Positions 26,853-35,144 of a DNA stretch of 64,000 nucleotides are shown here, piece by piece (the stretch's first letter is position 1; the number at the start of each line of letters is the position of its first letter). Below the pieces are notes generated by a model that saw nothing but the letters and a program-made list of their open reading frames with translations, was not told the DNA's origin and did no database searches. The DNA is taken from positions 1-64,000 of the forward strand of contig CAXRIA010000022.1 in assembly GCA_964230805.1 (NCBI GenBank), read 5' to 3'. A program made the position numbers and the translations under genes. The DNA comes from Flavicella sp964230805. GTDB lineage: Bacteria; Bacteroidota; Bacteroidia; Flavobacteriales; Flavobacteriaceae.

Positions 26853-26882
26853 AAGGACAAGAGGTTTAAATGTTGTTATTTT

Positions 26883-27854
26883 TTAAAAATCAGCATCAAA
26901 GCTAATTGCTCCTGTACCTCCGGCTTTTACACCTGCTTTCTGGTACTCAGAAACTCTTTTTTCGAAGAAGTTGGTTTTTCCTTCCAAAGAAATCATTTCC
27001 ATAAAGTCAAATGGATTTGAAACGTTGTACACTTTATCACACCCAAATTCGGTCAAAAGTCTATCTGTTACAAACTCCAAGTATTGTGTCATTAATTTAG
27101 CATTCATTCCAATCAAACTCACTGGCAATGACTCTGTAATAAAAACACGTTCAATATTCAATGCGTCTACAATAATTTCTGTAATACGCTCTTTCGGTAC
27201 TTTGTTTACAATATGGTTGTTGTGTAGGTGAACCGCAAAATCACAGTGCAATCCTTCATCTCTTGAAATCAATTCATTCGAAAAAGTAAGCCCTGGCAAC
27301 AATCCTCTCTTTTTCAACCAAAAAATAGAACAGAAACTTCCTGAGAAAAAGATTCCTTCTACTGCTGCAAAAGCGATCAATCTCTCGGCGAAAGAATCCG
27401 ATTCAATCCATTTCAACGCCCAATCTGCTTTAAGCTTGATGGCAGGAAAAACTTCAATTGCTTTGAAGAGCTCTTCTTTTTCCGATTCTCTTTTTACATA
27501 GGTATCAATTAACAAAGAATATACTTCTGAATGTATATTTTCCATCATAATTTGAAATCCGTAGAAAAATTTTGCTTCGGAATACTGAACTTCGCTCACA
27601 AAATTTTCAGCCAAATTCTCATTCACAATACCATCTGAAGCTGCAAAAAATGCCAAAATGTGTTTGATGAAATAACGTTCGTCATCATTCAACTTGTTTT
27701 CCCAATCGGTTACATCTTGATGCAAGTCAATTTCTTCAGCGGTCCAAATACTCGCCTCCTGCTTTTTATACCATTCCCAAATATCTTGGTGCTGAATAGG
27801 AAATATTACAAATCTGTCTTTATTCTCTTGTAAAATGGGTTCGATTACGGACAT
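26883..27854 (-). CDS. nrdB: Ribonucleoside-diphosphate reductase class Ia, beta subunit
   Basis: Small subunit that holds the diiron-tyrosyl radical cofactor. 323 residues. Iron ligands and the radical Tyr are in place: the first helix has LAFFAASDGIVNENL, the radical region is MMENIHSEVYSLL (Tyr equivalent to E. coli Y122), and the later ligands are in ISRDEGLHCDFA. The gene precedes nrdA and probably shares its promoter, which lies in the 323-nt gap upstream. Confidence 0.97.
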   Translation of the reverse strand: MSVIEPILQENKDRFVIFPIQHQDIWEWYKKQEASIWTAEEIDLHQDVTDWENKLNDDERYFIKHILAFFAASDGIVNENLAENFVSEVQYSEAKFFYGFQIMMENIHSEVYSLLIDTYVKRESEKEELFKAIEVFPAIKLKADWALKWIESDSFAERLIAFAAVEGIFFSGSFCSIFWLKKRGLLPGLTFSNELISRDEGLHCDFAVHLHNNHIVNKVPKERITEIIVDALNIERVFITESLPVSLIGMNAKLMTQYLEFVTDRLLTEFGCDKVYNVSNPFDFMEMISLEGKTNFFEKRVSEYQKAGVKAGGTGAISFDADF

Positions 27855-28177
27855 TGTATGCTTTTTTGAGATTGAATTCTAATCTTGTTCTTTTGTTTCA
27901 CAAAGATTGGAAAAAATGCCTAAAATTGGAAGTTATACTTATTCACAAAAATGAAAAGTTCTTAACAATACTTGCTTTTTCGCAAAAAAAACCCAAAAAA
28001 ATCAAGTTTTAACATGCTGTTTTACAGGTTTTTAAACCTAAAAACAAAGGAAGCCTCCTCAAAATGTATGAATTGAATTTTCAAATACGAGCAAGCTCTT
28101 TGTTGGTTTTTTTGAATCCTCAAAACAACGAATTTACTTGTCGAAAAAAGACAAAATCACCGGGAAAAAGCTCCTTT
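27855..28177. other. Intergenic region upstream of nrdB (323 nt)
   Basis: Holds no convincing gene. The best promoter candidate for nrdB is the minus-strand AATCTTTG at 27901-27908 (one mismatch to TAnnTTTG), 46 nt before the ATG. A DnaA-box match lies at 27939-27947. The rest is A/T-rich with short A/T palindromes, one being GGTTTTTAAACC near 28027. A plus-strand frame at 28064-28294 runs into the DUF3109 gene and is probably a shadow. Confidence 0.5.
27939..27947 (+). promoter_or_regulatory. Single DnaA-box match (TTATTCACA) upstream of nrdB
   Basis: Exact match to TTATnCACA, 85 nt upstream of the nrdB start codon. In E. coli DnaA regulates nrdAB. A single site in AT-rich DNA can easily occur by chance, so this is only suggestive. 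Confidence 0.25.
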
Positions 28178-28759
28178 TTAAAGACCTCTATTCTCTTTGA
28201 AAGTTTCGGCCACTTTCTCCAATTCCGCGTACCAATCTTCCCCAAATTTGCGCACCAAAGCCTGTTTTACAAATTTGTAAATAGGAACTTTTAACTCCTT
28301 GCCCAAAGAGCAAGCATCGTCACAAATTTCCCATTTGTCATAATTGACTCCTGAAAACTCAGAATATTCTCGGACACGTATCGGATACAAATGACAAGAA
28401 ACGGGTTTCTTCCATGAAATCAGACCACTATTGTATGCCTCTTCAATTGCGCAAAGTGCTTTTTTATTTTCATCAAAAATCACATAGGCACAATCTGCAT
28501 TGTCTATCAGTGGCGTTTCGTGCTCTCCAAACTCATTGGTTGTATGGAGCCCCTGTTCTTCAATGGCTGCTACGCCTTCTTCTCTCAAAAGAGGTTTGAC
28601 TTCAGGATAAACGGCTTTCAGGCGCTGCAACTCCTCTTCTTCCAAGGGGGCTCCCGCATCACCTGCAACGCAACATGCGCCTTTACAGGCTGACAAATTA
28701 CACACGAATTCTTTTTCTAGAATCTCTTCTGAGACGATTGTTTTTCCTAACTGAAACAT
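28178..28759 (-). CDS. DUF3109 family cysteine-rich protein
   Basis: A 193-residue protein of the DUF3109 family, related to YkgJ-type zinc/iron-chelating proteins. Start at 28759 (MFQLGKTIVSEEILEKEF) as in the family. The open frame up to 28846 is ignored. The conserved cysteine cluster CNLSACKGACC is at about residues 20-30, followed by DCAYV, ALCAIE, SCHLYPIRV and CDDACSLGK, eleven or so cysteines in total, consistent with a metal or Fe-S site. Role unknown. A TATTTTTG box ends 4 nt before the ATG. Confidence 0.88.
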   Translation of the reverse strand: MFQLGKTIVSEEILEKEFVCNLSACKGACCVAGDAGAPLEEEELQRLKAVYPEVKPLLREEGVAAIEEQGLHTTNEFGEHETPLIDNADCAYVIFDENKKALCAIEEAYNSGLISWKKPVSCHLYPIRVREYSEFSGVNYDKWEICDDACSLGKELKVPIYKFVKQALVRKFGEDWYAELEKVAETFKENRGL

Positions 28760-28763
28760 TTTA

Positions 28764-28771
28764 CAAAAATA
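28764..28771 (-). promoter_or_regulatory. -7 promoter element of the DUF3109 gene
   Basis: Minus-strand TATTTTTG, exact TAnnTTTG match, 4 nt (TAAA) before the ATG. Predicts a leaderless transcript. Confidence 0.55.
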
Positions 28772-28976
28772 CGGATTCGCGCATGGAATTAAAAAAATGT
28801 TTTTGAATACCGCAAGCAAAATAAGTCTACACCCAAACGATTCCATAATTTCTCCGGATTGAACGACTTTTTACATTCGTTTGCTTGATAAGGAGACTTA
28901 CGCTTCCCTTCAATACTCTACATTCGACTCCATACCTGATCATCTTAATACGGTAGGATTTTCGCAAAAATATTGC

Positions 28977-28984
28977 TAATTTTG
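28977..28984 (+). promoter_or_regulatory. -7 promoter element upstream of the CPXCG gene
   Basis: TAATTTTG, exact TAnnTTTG match, 95 nt before the CPXCG ATG and 45 nt before the 17-codon ORF. Confidence 0.4.
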
Positions 28985-29029
28985 AATGAGACGTTTGTCC
29001 AAAGTGGCGGTTTGTAGCTCACAAGCATC

Positions 29030-29083
29030 ATGCCTGAAAAAATCGTGTCTTACTTGCGTTCTATTGTAAATAAAATCATATGA
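29030..29083 (+). CDS. Possible 17-residue leader ORF coupled to the CPXCG gene
   Basis: ATG at 29030 opens 17 codons (MPEKIVSYLRSIVNKII) whose TGA overlaps the ATG of the next gene in an ATGA arrangement, as in translational coupling. The peptide is basic and amphipathic. It lies downstream of a TAATTTTG box. A 17-codon frame can occur by chance, so conservation is the deciding evidence. Confidence 0.25.
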   Translation: MPEKIVSYLRSIVNKII

Positions 29084-29262
29084 TTGAACATTATTTTGAT
29101 TGTCCACACTGTTGGGAAAATCAACTAAAATTAGTCGATCCTTCTGTTGAGACACAAAACTTTATTGAAGACTGTGAGGTTTGTTGCAATCCTCTTGAAT
29201 TTGACCTACGGATTGAAAACAACTTCTTGGAATCATTCTCTGTGATTCCGATAGACCAATAA
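29080..29262 (+). CDS. CPXCG motif-containing cysteine-rich protein
   Basis: A 60-residue small protein with two Cys pairs, CPHC at about residues 8-11 and CEVCC at about 33-37, matching the 'CPXCG motif-containing cysteine-rich protein' family of probable zinc ribbons. In this copy the Gly of the first motif is replaced by Trp. The tail is acidic and hydrophobic (DLRIENNFLESFSV). Function unknown. It is followed by a hairpin terminator. Confidence 0.8.
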   Translation: MIEHYFDCPHCWENQLKLVDPSVETQNFIEDCEVCCNPLEFDLRIENNFLESFSVIPIDQ

Positions 29263-29305
29263 TTTATTATTCCGAAAAGAAATTATTCGCTGCTTATTAA
29301 AATTA

Positions 29306-29328
29306 TTCCCCTGGAAGGGAAGCTTTTT
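29306..29328 (+). terminator. Rho-independent terminator after the CPXCG gene
   Basis: Hairpin TTCCC / GGGAA with a 6-nt loop followed by GC and five T, 43 nt after the CPXCG stop codon. Confidence 0.6.
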
Positions 29329-29343
29329 AACCGGGAAACCTAA

Positions 29344-29363
29344 AGAATACAAGCTTGTATTCT
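29344..29363 (-). terminator. Perfect 20-bp palindrome after glmS, probable terminator
   Basis: AGAATACAAGCTTGTATTCT is its own reverse complement. On the minus strand it lies 28 nt past the glmS stop and is followed by TTTAGG, only a short T tract. A terminator hairpin or a protein-binding palindrome are both possible. Confidence 0.4.
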
Positions 29364-29391
29364 GTAAGAATAAGATTTCCAAGCTCCACTA

Positions 29392-31239
29392 TTATTCTAC
29401 GGTCACAGACTTCGCCAAATTTCGGGGTTGATCTACGTTACAACCTCTCGCTACCGCAATATGATAAGAAAGCAATTGCAATGGAATGGTGGTCAAAAGT
29501 GGACTCAAGGCTTCTTCCACCTCTGGAATTTCAATAACGTGATCTGCCATTTCTTTCACGGTAACATCTCCTTTGGTGACTACTGCGATGATTTTCCCTT
29601 TTCTCGCTTTTATTTCCTGAATATTGCTCACCACTTTCTCATAATGCCCTTTGTTAATGGCAACCACAATCACAGGAAAACCGTCCTCTATCAAAGCGAT
29701 GGGACCGTGTTTCATTTCAGCTGCTGGATAGCCTTCGGCATGTATGTACGATATCTCCTTCAATTTAAGGGCTCCTTCGAGAGCTACCGGGAAATTGTAC
29801 CCTCTTCCCAAATACAAACAACTCGGTGTTTCTAAAAAGTCGGCAGCAATGGCTTTGATTGACTCATTTTGTTCTAATATTTCCTTCACTTTGGAAGGAA
29901 TCAATTCCATACTCTGCAAATAAGCATGGAAATCAGAATTTGAAATACTCCCTTTTTCCTTGGCCAATTTCAAAGCCATCAAGGTGAGCAATGTGATTTG
30001 CGTAGTAAATGCTTTGGTAGAGGCTACCCCAATTTCTGGACCCGCATGGGTATAGGCTCCTGCATGGGATTCTCTCGAAATAGAAGATCCTACTACATTG
30101 CAAACGCCAAAAACCAACGCTCCTTTTCCTTTGGCCATTTTTATGGCCGCCAAAGAATCGGCTGTTTCTCCGGATTGGGAAATGGCAATGACCACATCTT
30201 TTTCAGTGATGATCGGATTTCGGTATCGGAATTCTGACGCGTATTCTACCTCGACAGGAACCCTCGTAATTTCTTCAAAAATATACTCAGCCACCAGTCC
30301 TGCATGCCACGAAGTTCCGCAGGCAATGATGATAATTCGATCGGCACTTTTGAATTTTTCAATATATTCTTCAATTCCCGCCATCCGAACAATGCCTTCA
30401 TTTGCCAGCAATCTTCCTCTGTAGGTGTCTTTGATAGCTTTGGGTTGCTCGTAAATTTCCTTTAGCATAAAATGGTCGTATCCTTCTTTTTCAATTTGCG
30501 AAAGATCCAAATCCAAGGCATGAATGAGTGGACTTACCTCAGAATCATCATGTACTTTTCGAACTTCTACCTCAGCGCCAATTTTCACAATTGCCAACTC
30601 TTCGTCTTCCAAATAAATGGCATTTTTTGTGTATTCAATAAAAGGGGAAGCGTCGGAAGCAATAAAAAATTCCGAATTGTTTTCTCCAACTCCTATCGCC
30701 AGGGGGCTCCCCAGTTTGGCGACCACAATTTCTTCCGGGCTTGTCTTGTCAAAAACGGCAATGGCATAGGCTCCAATCACATCGTTCAGGGCCAATTGCA
30801 GGGCCTTGGCCAGTTTGCATTGTTTTTGTTTTTGAACTTCTTCTATCAGATTGACCAATACCTCGGTATCGGTATCGCTATGAAAAATATAACCTCTCTT
30901 TACTAATTCCGCTTTAATCGTATCGTAATTCTCAATAATTCCATTGTGTACAATGGTAAGATTTCCTGAATTTGAGGTATGAGGGTGTGAGTTGACATCG
31001 TTGGGAACTCCGTGTGTCGCCCAACGCGTATGACCTATTCCAAGTTTTCCTTGGTTCTTTTTTTCGGAGACAATGGCTTGTAAGTCAGATACCTTACCCT
31101 TGGTTTTATAGAGCTGTACGTCTTTGTCAAACAACATAATTCCAGCGCTGTCGTAACCTCTGTACTCCAATCTCTGCAAACCTTTGACAACCACTGAATA
31201 CGCATCTCTACCTCCTATATAGCCTGTAATTCCACACAT
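29392..31239 (-). CDS. glmS: Glutamine--fructose-6-phosphate aminotransferase (isomerizing)
   Basis: Makes glucosamine-6-phosphate for peptidoglycan and lipopolysaccharide. 615 residues. The N-terminal nucleophile Cys2 is in MCGITGYIGG, and the glutaminase domain has RLEYRGYDSAG and HTRWATHG. Two SIS domains follow (CGTSWHAG about 315, and ISQSGETADS), and the C-terminus ends NLAKSVTVE, as in the family. It lies 30 nt after the DUF4270 gene on the same strand. The glgA-like/DUF4270/glmS order is often seen in Flavobacteriaceae. Confidence 0.97.
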   Translation of the reverse strand: MCGITGYIGGRDAYSVVVKGLQRLEYRGYDSAGIMLFDKDVQLYKTKGKVSDLQAIVSEKKNQGKLGIGHTRWATHGVPNDVNSHPHTSNSGNLTIVHNGIIENYDTIKAELVKRGYIFHSDTDTEVLVNLIEEVQKQKQCKLAKALQLALNDVIGAYAIAVFDKTSPEEIVVAKLGSPLAIGVGENNSEFFIASDASPFIEYTKNAIYLEDEELAIVKIGAEVEVRKVHDDSEVSPLIHALDLDLSQIEKEGYDHFMLKEIYEQPKAIKDTYRGRLLANEGIVRMAGIEEYIEKFKSADRIIIIACGTSWHAGLVAEYIFEEITRVPVEVEYASEFRYRNPIITEKDVVIAISQSGETADSLAAIKMAKGKGALVFGVCNVVGSSISRESHAGAYTHAGPEIGVASTKAFTTQITLLTLMALKLAKEKGSISNSDFHAYLQSMELIPSKVKEILEQNESIKAIAADFLETPSCLYLGRGYNFPVALEGALKLKEISYIHAEGYPAAEMKHGPIALIEDGFPVIVVAINKGHYEKVVSNIQEIKARKGKIIAVVTKGDVTVKEMADHVIEIPEVEEALSPLLTTIPLQLLSYHIAVARGCNVDQPRNLAKSVTVE

Positions 31240-31269
31240 AATCTTTTGCTTTTTTGTACAAAAACACCT

Positions 31270-32937
31270 TTAGTTTTGCTTTGAATAATTCAATTTAAAT
31301 TCTGTCTTAGAAGCATCCAAAACCACTCCTCGGTGTTGCCAATTTCTTGAATCTACAGTACTATCTGAATTTGAGGAAGGACTGTCTCCTGGAACAAACG
31401 TTTTCACCACCAGCGGATCCAACTCATCTGTATTTGAATCCTCCAATAAATTTGTAATATAGTCTGTCAGGTAGAACTTGTAATAATAAGCTTCTGTTTC
31501 GGTATCGTATCGCAGGATACCCTGTACCGAATGAAAGGGAGAATTTGAAAAATAATCTAACAATTGTTCGCCCGGCGCATCTGTCGGTTGACGGTAGAGA
31601 AACAAAATGACATTGCTTCTTTGCAAATCCCAATCCCCATCTTCTGGGTATGGGTACGTTATTTGATTCTCATATTCTTGATGTACGTACAATTTCAAAC
31701 TTGCCTCGTTGATCAACCACTCTTCTCCTTCTCGGTTGGCTTCTTCCCGCAAACTCTCGATGGATTTGTTCACAAACAAATCAACGGCAACATCGTATCC
31801 TCCTGTTCCTTGTACATACAACTTTGTCTCAATAGCCTCTTCACTGGATTGGTCGTGATTGTGGTCGTAGGTATTTACGTTGAGGCTGTTGAGCGTTAAC
31901 TTTTCTTCTCGAAATACGGTATCCAATACAATTGTTGTATTGTCTTCTATGGTAGCCGTAATATAATCTGTATAATTAAAACTTACATAGGCGTTTTCTA
32001 TTGGCAAGGACATCAAAGACTGAGCCTCTTCGTTGGTCTCTATATGCAATCCCCTAAAGAATCTAGTAAAATCTTCATTTTCTGCAAAACGATCCAGTTG
32101 GGTATCCTCGGAAGTTACAATAAAATTGTCTAAAAATTCCGCTTTAAAATACGCATCCTCCTTATTCAAAGGAACCGAAATAAAAGGGGCTGCGCTTGTG
32201 ATTAAAATACTGTCTTTTACCGTTTCTGCACCAAAATGCCTGTCGAAATAAAGGACTGTGTCTATGGCACTTGGAACAAATTCTTTCTCTCCCAAGAGAC
32301 GCTCAAAAGGCACTGCAGCTTCAAAATCTCTGTCAGAAGAATAATTATTTGTTTCAGAAGGATCAGTCGGATCTTGTGTGCTTAAAAATTCTCCTAGTTG
32401 ATTTACCGATATTTTGAGACTGCTCTCGGTTTCTCCATAAATCGAATCCAATTGATAACTGCGAGGATCTCCAGACTCATGATTGGTCGAAGCGTAGTAG
32501 GGAATGACCAAAAAAACAGCATCGAACTTTCGATCAATGGTGTACAATTTTCTTGTCGGAATATCCCCGGGAACTGGGAAAAAGGTATCTATTGCTGTTT
32601 CAATATTTTCTGGCTTCAAATACCTCCTTTGTGAGGGACGTATTCCTCCCGAAGGCAAAATGACTTGACTGGCAATCGCTGCTTGCAATCTTCCAAAAGA
32701 AGGCGTCTCGAGGTTGCCCAAAAGATATTCTCGCAGACCCACAGCACTTACTTTTTCAACCGTATTCGTTTTTGTGCGCACCTCGATGTTCTCTAGATTC
32801 TCCGTTACAAAAACGTCACTGTCTATAAAACCCGGATTGATACTGTTTGAATCGTCTTCACAAGCCACACTGAACAAAAACAACACTGATAAAAGACTGC
32901 CCTTTATCCTTGTTTTTACGCCTCTTTTTTTCATCAA
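31270..32937 (-). CDS. DUF4270 family lipoprotein
   Basis: A 555-residue outer-membrane or periplasmic lipoprotein of the DUF4270 family. The signal peptide ends in the lipobox FLFSVAC (Cys at about residue 26), followed by acidic EDDSNS, which resembles a surface lipoprotein export signal. The family feature GSYSV-like is replaced here by VGLREYLLGNLETPSFGRLQA (about 66-86). Function is unknown. It sits between the glycogen-synthase-like gene and glmS, probably cotranscribed with both (13 and 30 nt gaps). An alternative start is the next Met, one codon on. Confidence 0.85.
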   Translation of the reverse strand: MMKKRGVKTRIKGSLLSVLFLFSVACEDDSNSINPGFIDSDVFVTENLENIEVRTKTNTVEKVSAVGLREYLLGNLETPSFGRLQAAIASQVILPSGGIRPSQRRYLKPENIETAIDTFFPVPGDIPTRKLYTIDRKFDAVFLVIPYYASTNHESGDPRSYQLDSIYGETESSLKISVNQLGEFLSTQDPTDPSETNNYSSDRDFEAAVPFERLLGEKEFVPSAIDTVLYFDRHFGAETVKDSILITSAAPFISVPLNKEDAYFKAEFLDNFIVTSEDTQLDRFAENEDFTRFFRGLHIETNEEAQSLMSLPIENAYVSFNYTDYITATIEDNTTIVLDTVFREEKLTLNSLNVNTYDHNHDQSSEEAIETKLYVQGTGGYDVAVDLFVNKSIESLREEANREGEEWLINEASLKLYVHQEYENQITYPYPEDGDWDLQRSNVILFLYRQPTDAPGEQLLDYFSNSPFHSVQGILRYDTETEAYYYKFYLTDYITNLLEDSNTDELDPLVVKTFVPGDSPSSNSDSTVDSRNWQHRGVVLDASKTEFKLNYSKQN

Positions 32938-32950
32938 TTTTTTTAAAATC

Positions 32951-33763
32951 TTAGTTTAACACCTCGTTTGAATAGAACTCAAGATAGGCATCAGGGTAGG
33001 CTTCTTCTGGCAGAAACTCTAAAGAAGGTTTGTTTTGCTCTTTGATAAAATCGGTCAATTCGTTGGAAATATCTTCACTCGCCTGAATAACACCATCGGA
33101 GTTCTGAATAGCACTTTTAAGAATATTGGTATGGTTGGGAACTTTCAATATTTCAGCTTTGTCCTCACAAATATTATCAAACTTCACTTTGTCTATCAAT
33201 GTAGAATCTAGCGCACCCTCAAAATCAGAGCTACTGTACAAGGATGTCACAATTTTACTTTCGGCAAACAAAGGATCGTCTTTGTAATACTCTCTCAGAT
33301 AAAGTGGTAAAAGCGAAGCCATCCAACCATGCACATGAATGATGTCTGGTGCCCAATTCAGTTTCTTCACAGTTTCAATAACACCTTTGGCAAAAAATAT
33401 GGCGCGCTCGTCGTTGTCTGAAAACAACTCGCTGTTTTCGTCTTTCACCGTTGCTTTTCTTTTAAAATATTCTTCGTTGTCTATGAAGTAAACTTGCATT
33501 CTCTCTTTTGGAATGGAAGCTACCTTTATGATTAATGGCATGTCCATATCATTGACAATCAAATTCATTCCTGACAAACGAATTACTTCGTGCAACTGAT
33601 ACCTTCTTTCATTGATAACCCCATAGCGCGGCATAAAAATTCTTGTTTGTACACCTTTGTGATGTGCCTTTCGTGCTGCTTCAAACGACATTGATGACAT
33701 TTCAGTCTCTGGTAAATAGGGCAATACCTCAGATGAAACGTACAAAACTCTCTTATCTTTCAT
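32951..33763 (-). CDS. Glycogen/starch synthase N-terminal domain protein
   Basis: A 270-residue protein covering only the N-terminal GT5 (starch synthase catalytic) domain. Seen are VLYVSSEVLPYLPETEM, the GIQTRIFMPRYG-like stretch at about 35-47, and IIHVHGWMASLLPLYL (about 140-155). The C-terminal GT1 domain that completes a full-length glycogen synthase is missing, and the gene ends normally. This short form is standard in Flavobacteriaceae, which makes true glycogen synthesis doubtful. Its conserved place next to glmS hints at cell-envelope metabolism, but this is an inference. Confidence 0.85.
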   Translation of the reverse strand: MKDKRVLYVSSEVLPYLPETEMSSMSFEAARKAHHKGVQTRIFMPRYGVINERRYQLHEVIRLSGMNLIVNDMDMPLIIKVASIPKERMQVYFIDNEEYFKRKATVKDENSELFSDNDERAIFFAKGVIETVKKLNWAPDIIHVHGWMASLLPLYLREYYKDDPLFAESKIVTSLYSSSDFEGALDSTLIDKVKFDNICEDKAEILKVPNHTNILKSAIQNSDGVIQASEDISNELTDFIKEQNKPSLEFLPEEAYPDAYLEFYSNEVLN

Positions 33764-33794
33764 GGGCTAAACTCTTTTGTTTTATACAATCTTG

Positions 33795-33802
33795 CAAAAA
33801 TA
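33795..33802 (-). promoter_or_regulatory. -7 promoter element of the glycogen-synthase-like/DUF4270/glmS run
   Basis: Minus-strand TATTTTTG, exact TAnnTTTG match, 31 nt before the ATG at 33763. Confidence 0.5.
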
Positions 33803-33834
33803 CGAATTTTTATGCTAATTTCATGTTAAAATAC

Positions 33835-33842
33835 TAAGTTTG
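33835..33842 (+). promoter_or_regulatory. -7 promoter element of panC
   Basis: TAAGTTTG, exact TAnnTTTG match, 24 nt before the panC ATG at 33867. It supports this ATG over the in-frame start at 33840, which lies inside the box. Confidence 0.5.
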
Positions 33843-33866
33843 CACTCGTTTGACAGGAATCTATCC

Positions 33867-34715
33867 ATGAAAATAATCACAGCCACACAAGAGATCAGAG
33901 AAATTTTGACACGTTTACATGGTTCTCACCAAACGATTGGACTGGTTCCAACGATGGGAGCTTTGCACAAAGGACACCTTTCTCTCGTAGAGAGGTCTGT
34001 TGCGGAAAACCATATCTCAGTAGTCAGCATTTTCGTAAATCCAACACAATTTGACAATCCAGAAGATTTAGAGAATTACCCTCAAACACTTGAAAACGAT
34101 CTAAAATTATTAAAAAGTACAGGGTGTGATTATGTGTTTGCACCCAAGAGTGATGAGATCTACGACCAGCAAATTGTTTCGGAAAACTTTTCTTTTGATG
34201 GCCTTGAACATGAAATGGAAGGGAAATACCGTCAAAACCATTTCAACGGTGTAGGCACCATTGTTTCAAAATTGTTTGACATTACGAAGCCCACAAAAGC
34301 GTACTTTGGCGAAAAAGACTTTCAACAGTTGCAAATCATAAAAAAACTGGTAAAAATGAAAGGGCTCAATGTTGAAATCGTTGGCTGTGAAATTTGCAGA
34401 GAACACGATGGATTGGCCATGAGCTCGCGAAATCTTCGTCTTTCAGATAAACACCGAAAAGCAGCTCCGTTCCTATACCAAACACTGCAAGAAGTACAGC
34501 AAAAATCTGCTGCTAGTTCCTTCCTTGAACTACACGATTGGGTAAAAAACAAATTTAAAAATCAGCCGCTTTTGGAGTTGGAATACTTCGAAATAGCAGA
34601 AGAAAAAAGCCTTCAAACGGCCACACAAAAAAAAGAAAATGAATCTTACAGGGCTTTTATTGCTGTTTTTGCAGGTCCTATCAGACTGATTGACAACATT
34701 GCTTTACATCCCTAA
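33867..34715 (+). CDS. panC: Pantoate--beta-alanine ligase
   Basis: ATP-dependent condensation of pantoate and beta-alanine to pantothenate, the last step to vitamin B5. 282 residues. Motifs are LVPTMGALHKGHLSLV (HIGH-type), VSIFVNPTQFDNPEDLENYP, YFGEKDFQQLQIIKK and MSSRNLRLS, all canonical. panD follows after 76 nt, so the beta-alanine supply is encoded next door. Confidence 0.97.
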   Translation: MKIITATQEIREILTRLHGSHQTIGLVPTMGALHKGHLSLVERSVAENHISVVSIFVNPTQFDNPEDLENYPQTLENDLKLLKSTGCDYVFAPKSDEIYDQQIVSENFSFDGLEHEMEGKYRQNHFNGVGTIVSKLFDITKPTKAYFGEKDFQQLQIIKKLVKMKGLNVEIVGCEICREHDGLAMSSRNLRLSDKHRKAAPFLYQTLQEVQQKSAASSFLELHDWVKNKFKNQPLLELEYFEIAEEKSLQTATQKKENESYRAFIAVFAGPIRLIDNIALHP

Positions 34716-34779
34716 TTTTTTTTATTCCAATGCATTTTACAATTGGAATTTTTAAGCCGCATAACTCACACAAATTCAC

Positions 34780-34787
34780 TAATTTTA
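34780..34787 (+). promoter_or_regulatory. Near-consensus -7 element of panD
   Basis: TAATTTTA (7 of 8 to TAnnTTTG), 4 nt before the panD ATG. Same very short spacing as at glyS and the DUF3109 gene. Confidence 0.4.
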
Positions 34788-34791
34788 CACC

Positions 34792-35142
34792 ATGCAAATA
34801 GAAGTCGTAAAATCTAAAATACACAGAGTCAAAGTTACGGGTGCTGATCTACAATACATCGGAAGCATTACTATTGACAAAGATTTGATGGACGCCTCCA
34901 ATATTATTGAGGGCGAGAAAGTTCAAATCGTGAATATAAACAACGGAGAGCGTCTTGAAACCTATGCCATTCCTGGCGAAAGAAAAAGTGGAGAAATCAC
35001 CTTAAACGGACCCGCAGCCAGAAGGGTCGCGAAAGGAGATATCATTATAATCATTGCCTACGCACGCATGGATTTTGAAGAAGCGAAAAACTTTCAACCC
35101 TCATTGGTTTTCCCTGATGAAACCAACAACTCTCTATCTTAA
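34792..35142 (+). CDS. panD: Aspartate 1-decarboxylase
   Basis: Pyruvoyl-dependent decarboxylase that makes beta-alanine from aspartate for PanC. 116 residues, synthesised as a zymogen. The self-cleavage site is Gly24-Ser25 in YIGSITID, as in E. coli PanD, and the active-site region NNGERLETYAIPGERKSG and LNGPAARRVAKGD is intact. The next gene starts 2 nt after its stop. Confidence 0.96.
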   Translation: MQIEVVKSKIHRVKVTGADLQYIGSITIDKDLMDASNIIEGEKVQIVNINNGERLETYAIPGERKSGEITLNGPAARRVAKGDIIIIIAYARMDFEEAKNFQPSLVFPDETNNSLS

Positions 35143-35144
35143 TT

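Larger units (their letters stand above)
28760..29079. other. Intergenic region between DUF3109 and CPXCG genes (320 nt)
   Basis: Divergent promoter region. It contains the minus-strand box for the DUF3109 gene at its left edge, a plus-strand TAATTTTG at 28977-28984, and a possible 17-codon leader ORF at 29030-29083. No tRNA or recognisable structured RNA is seen in the remainder. Confidence 0.5.
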
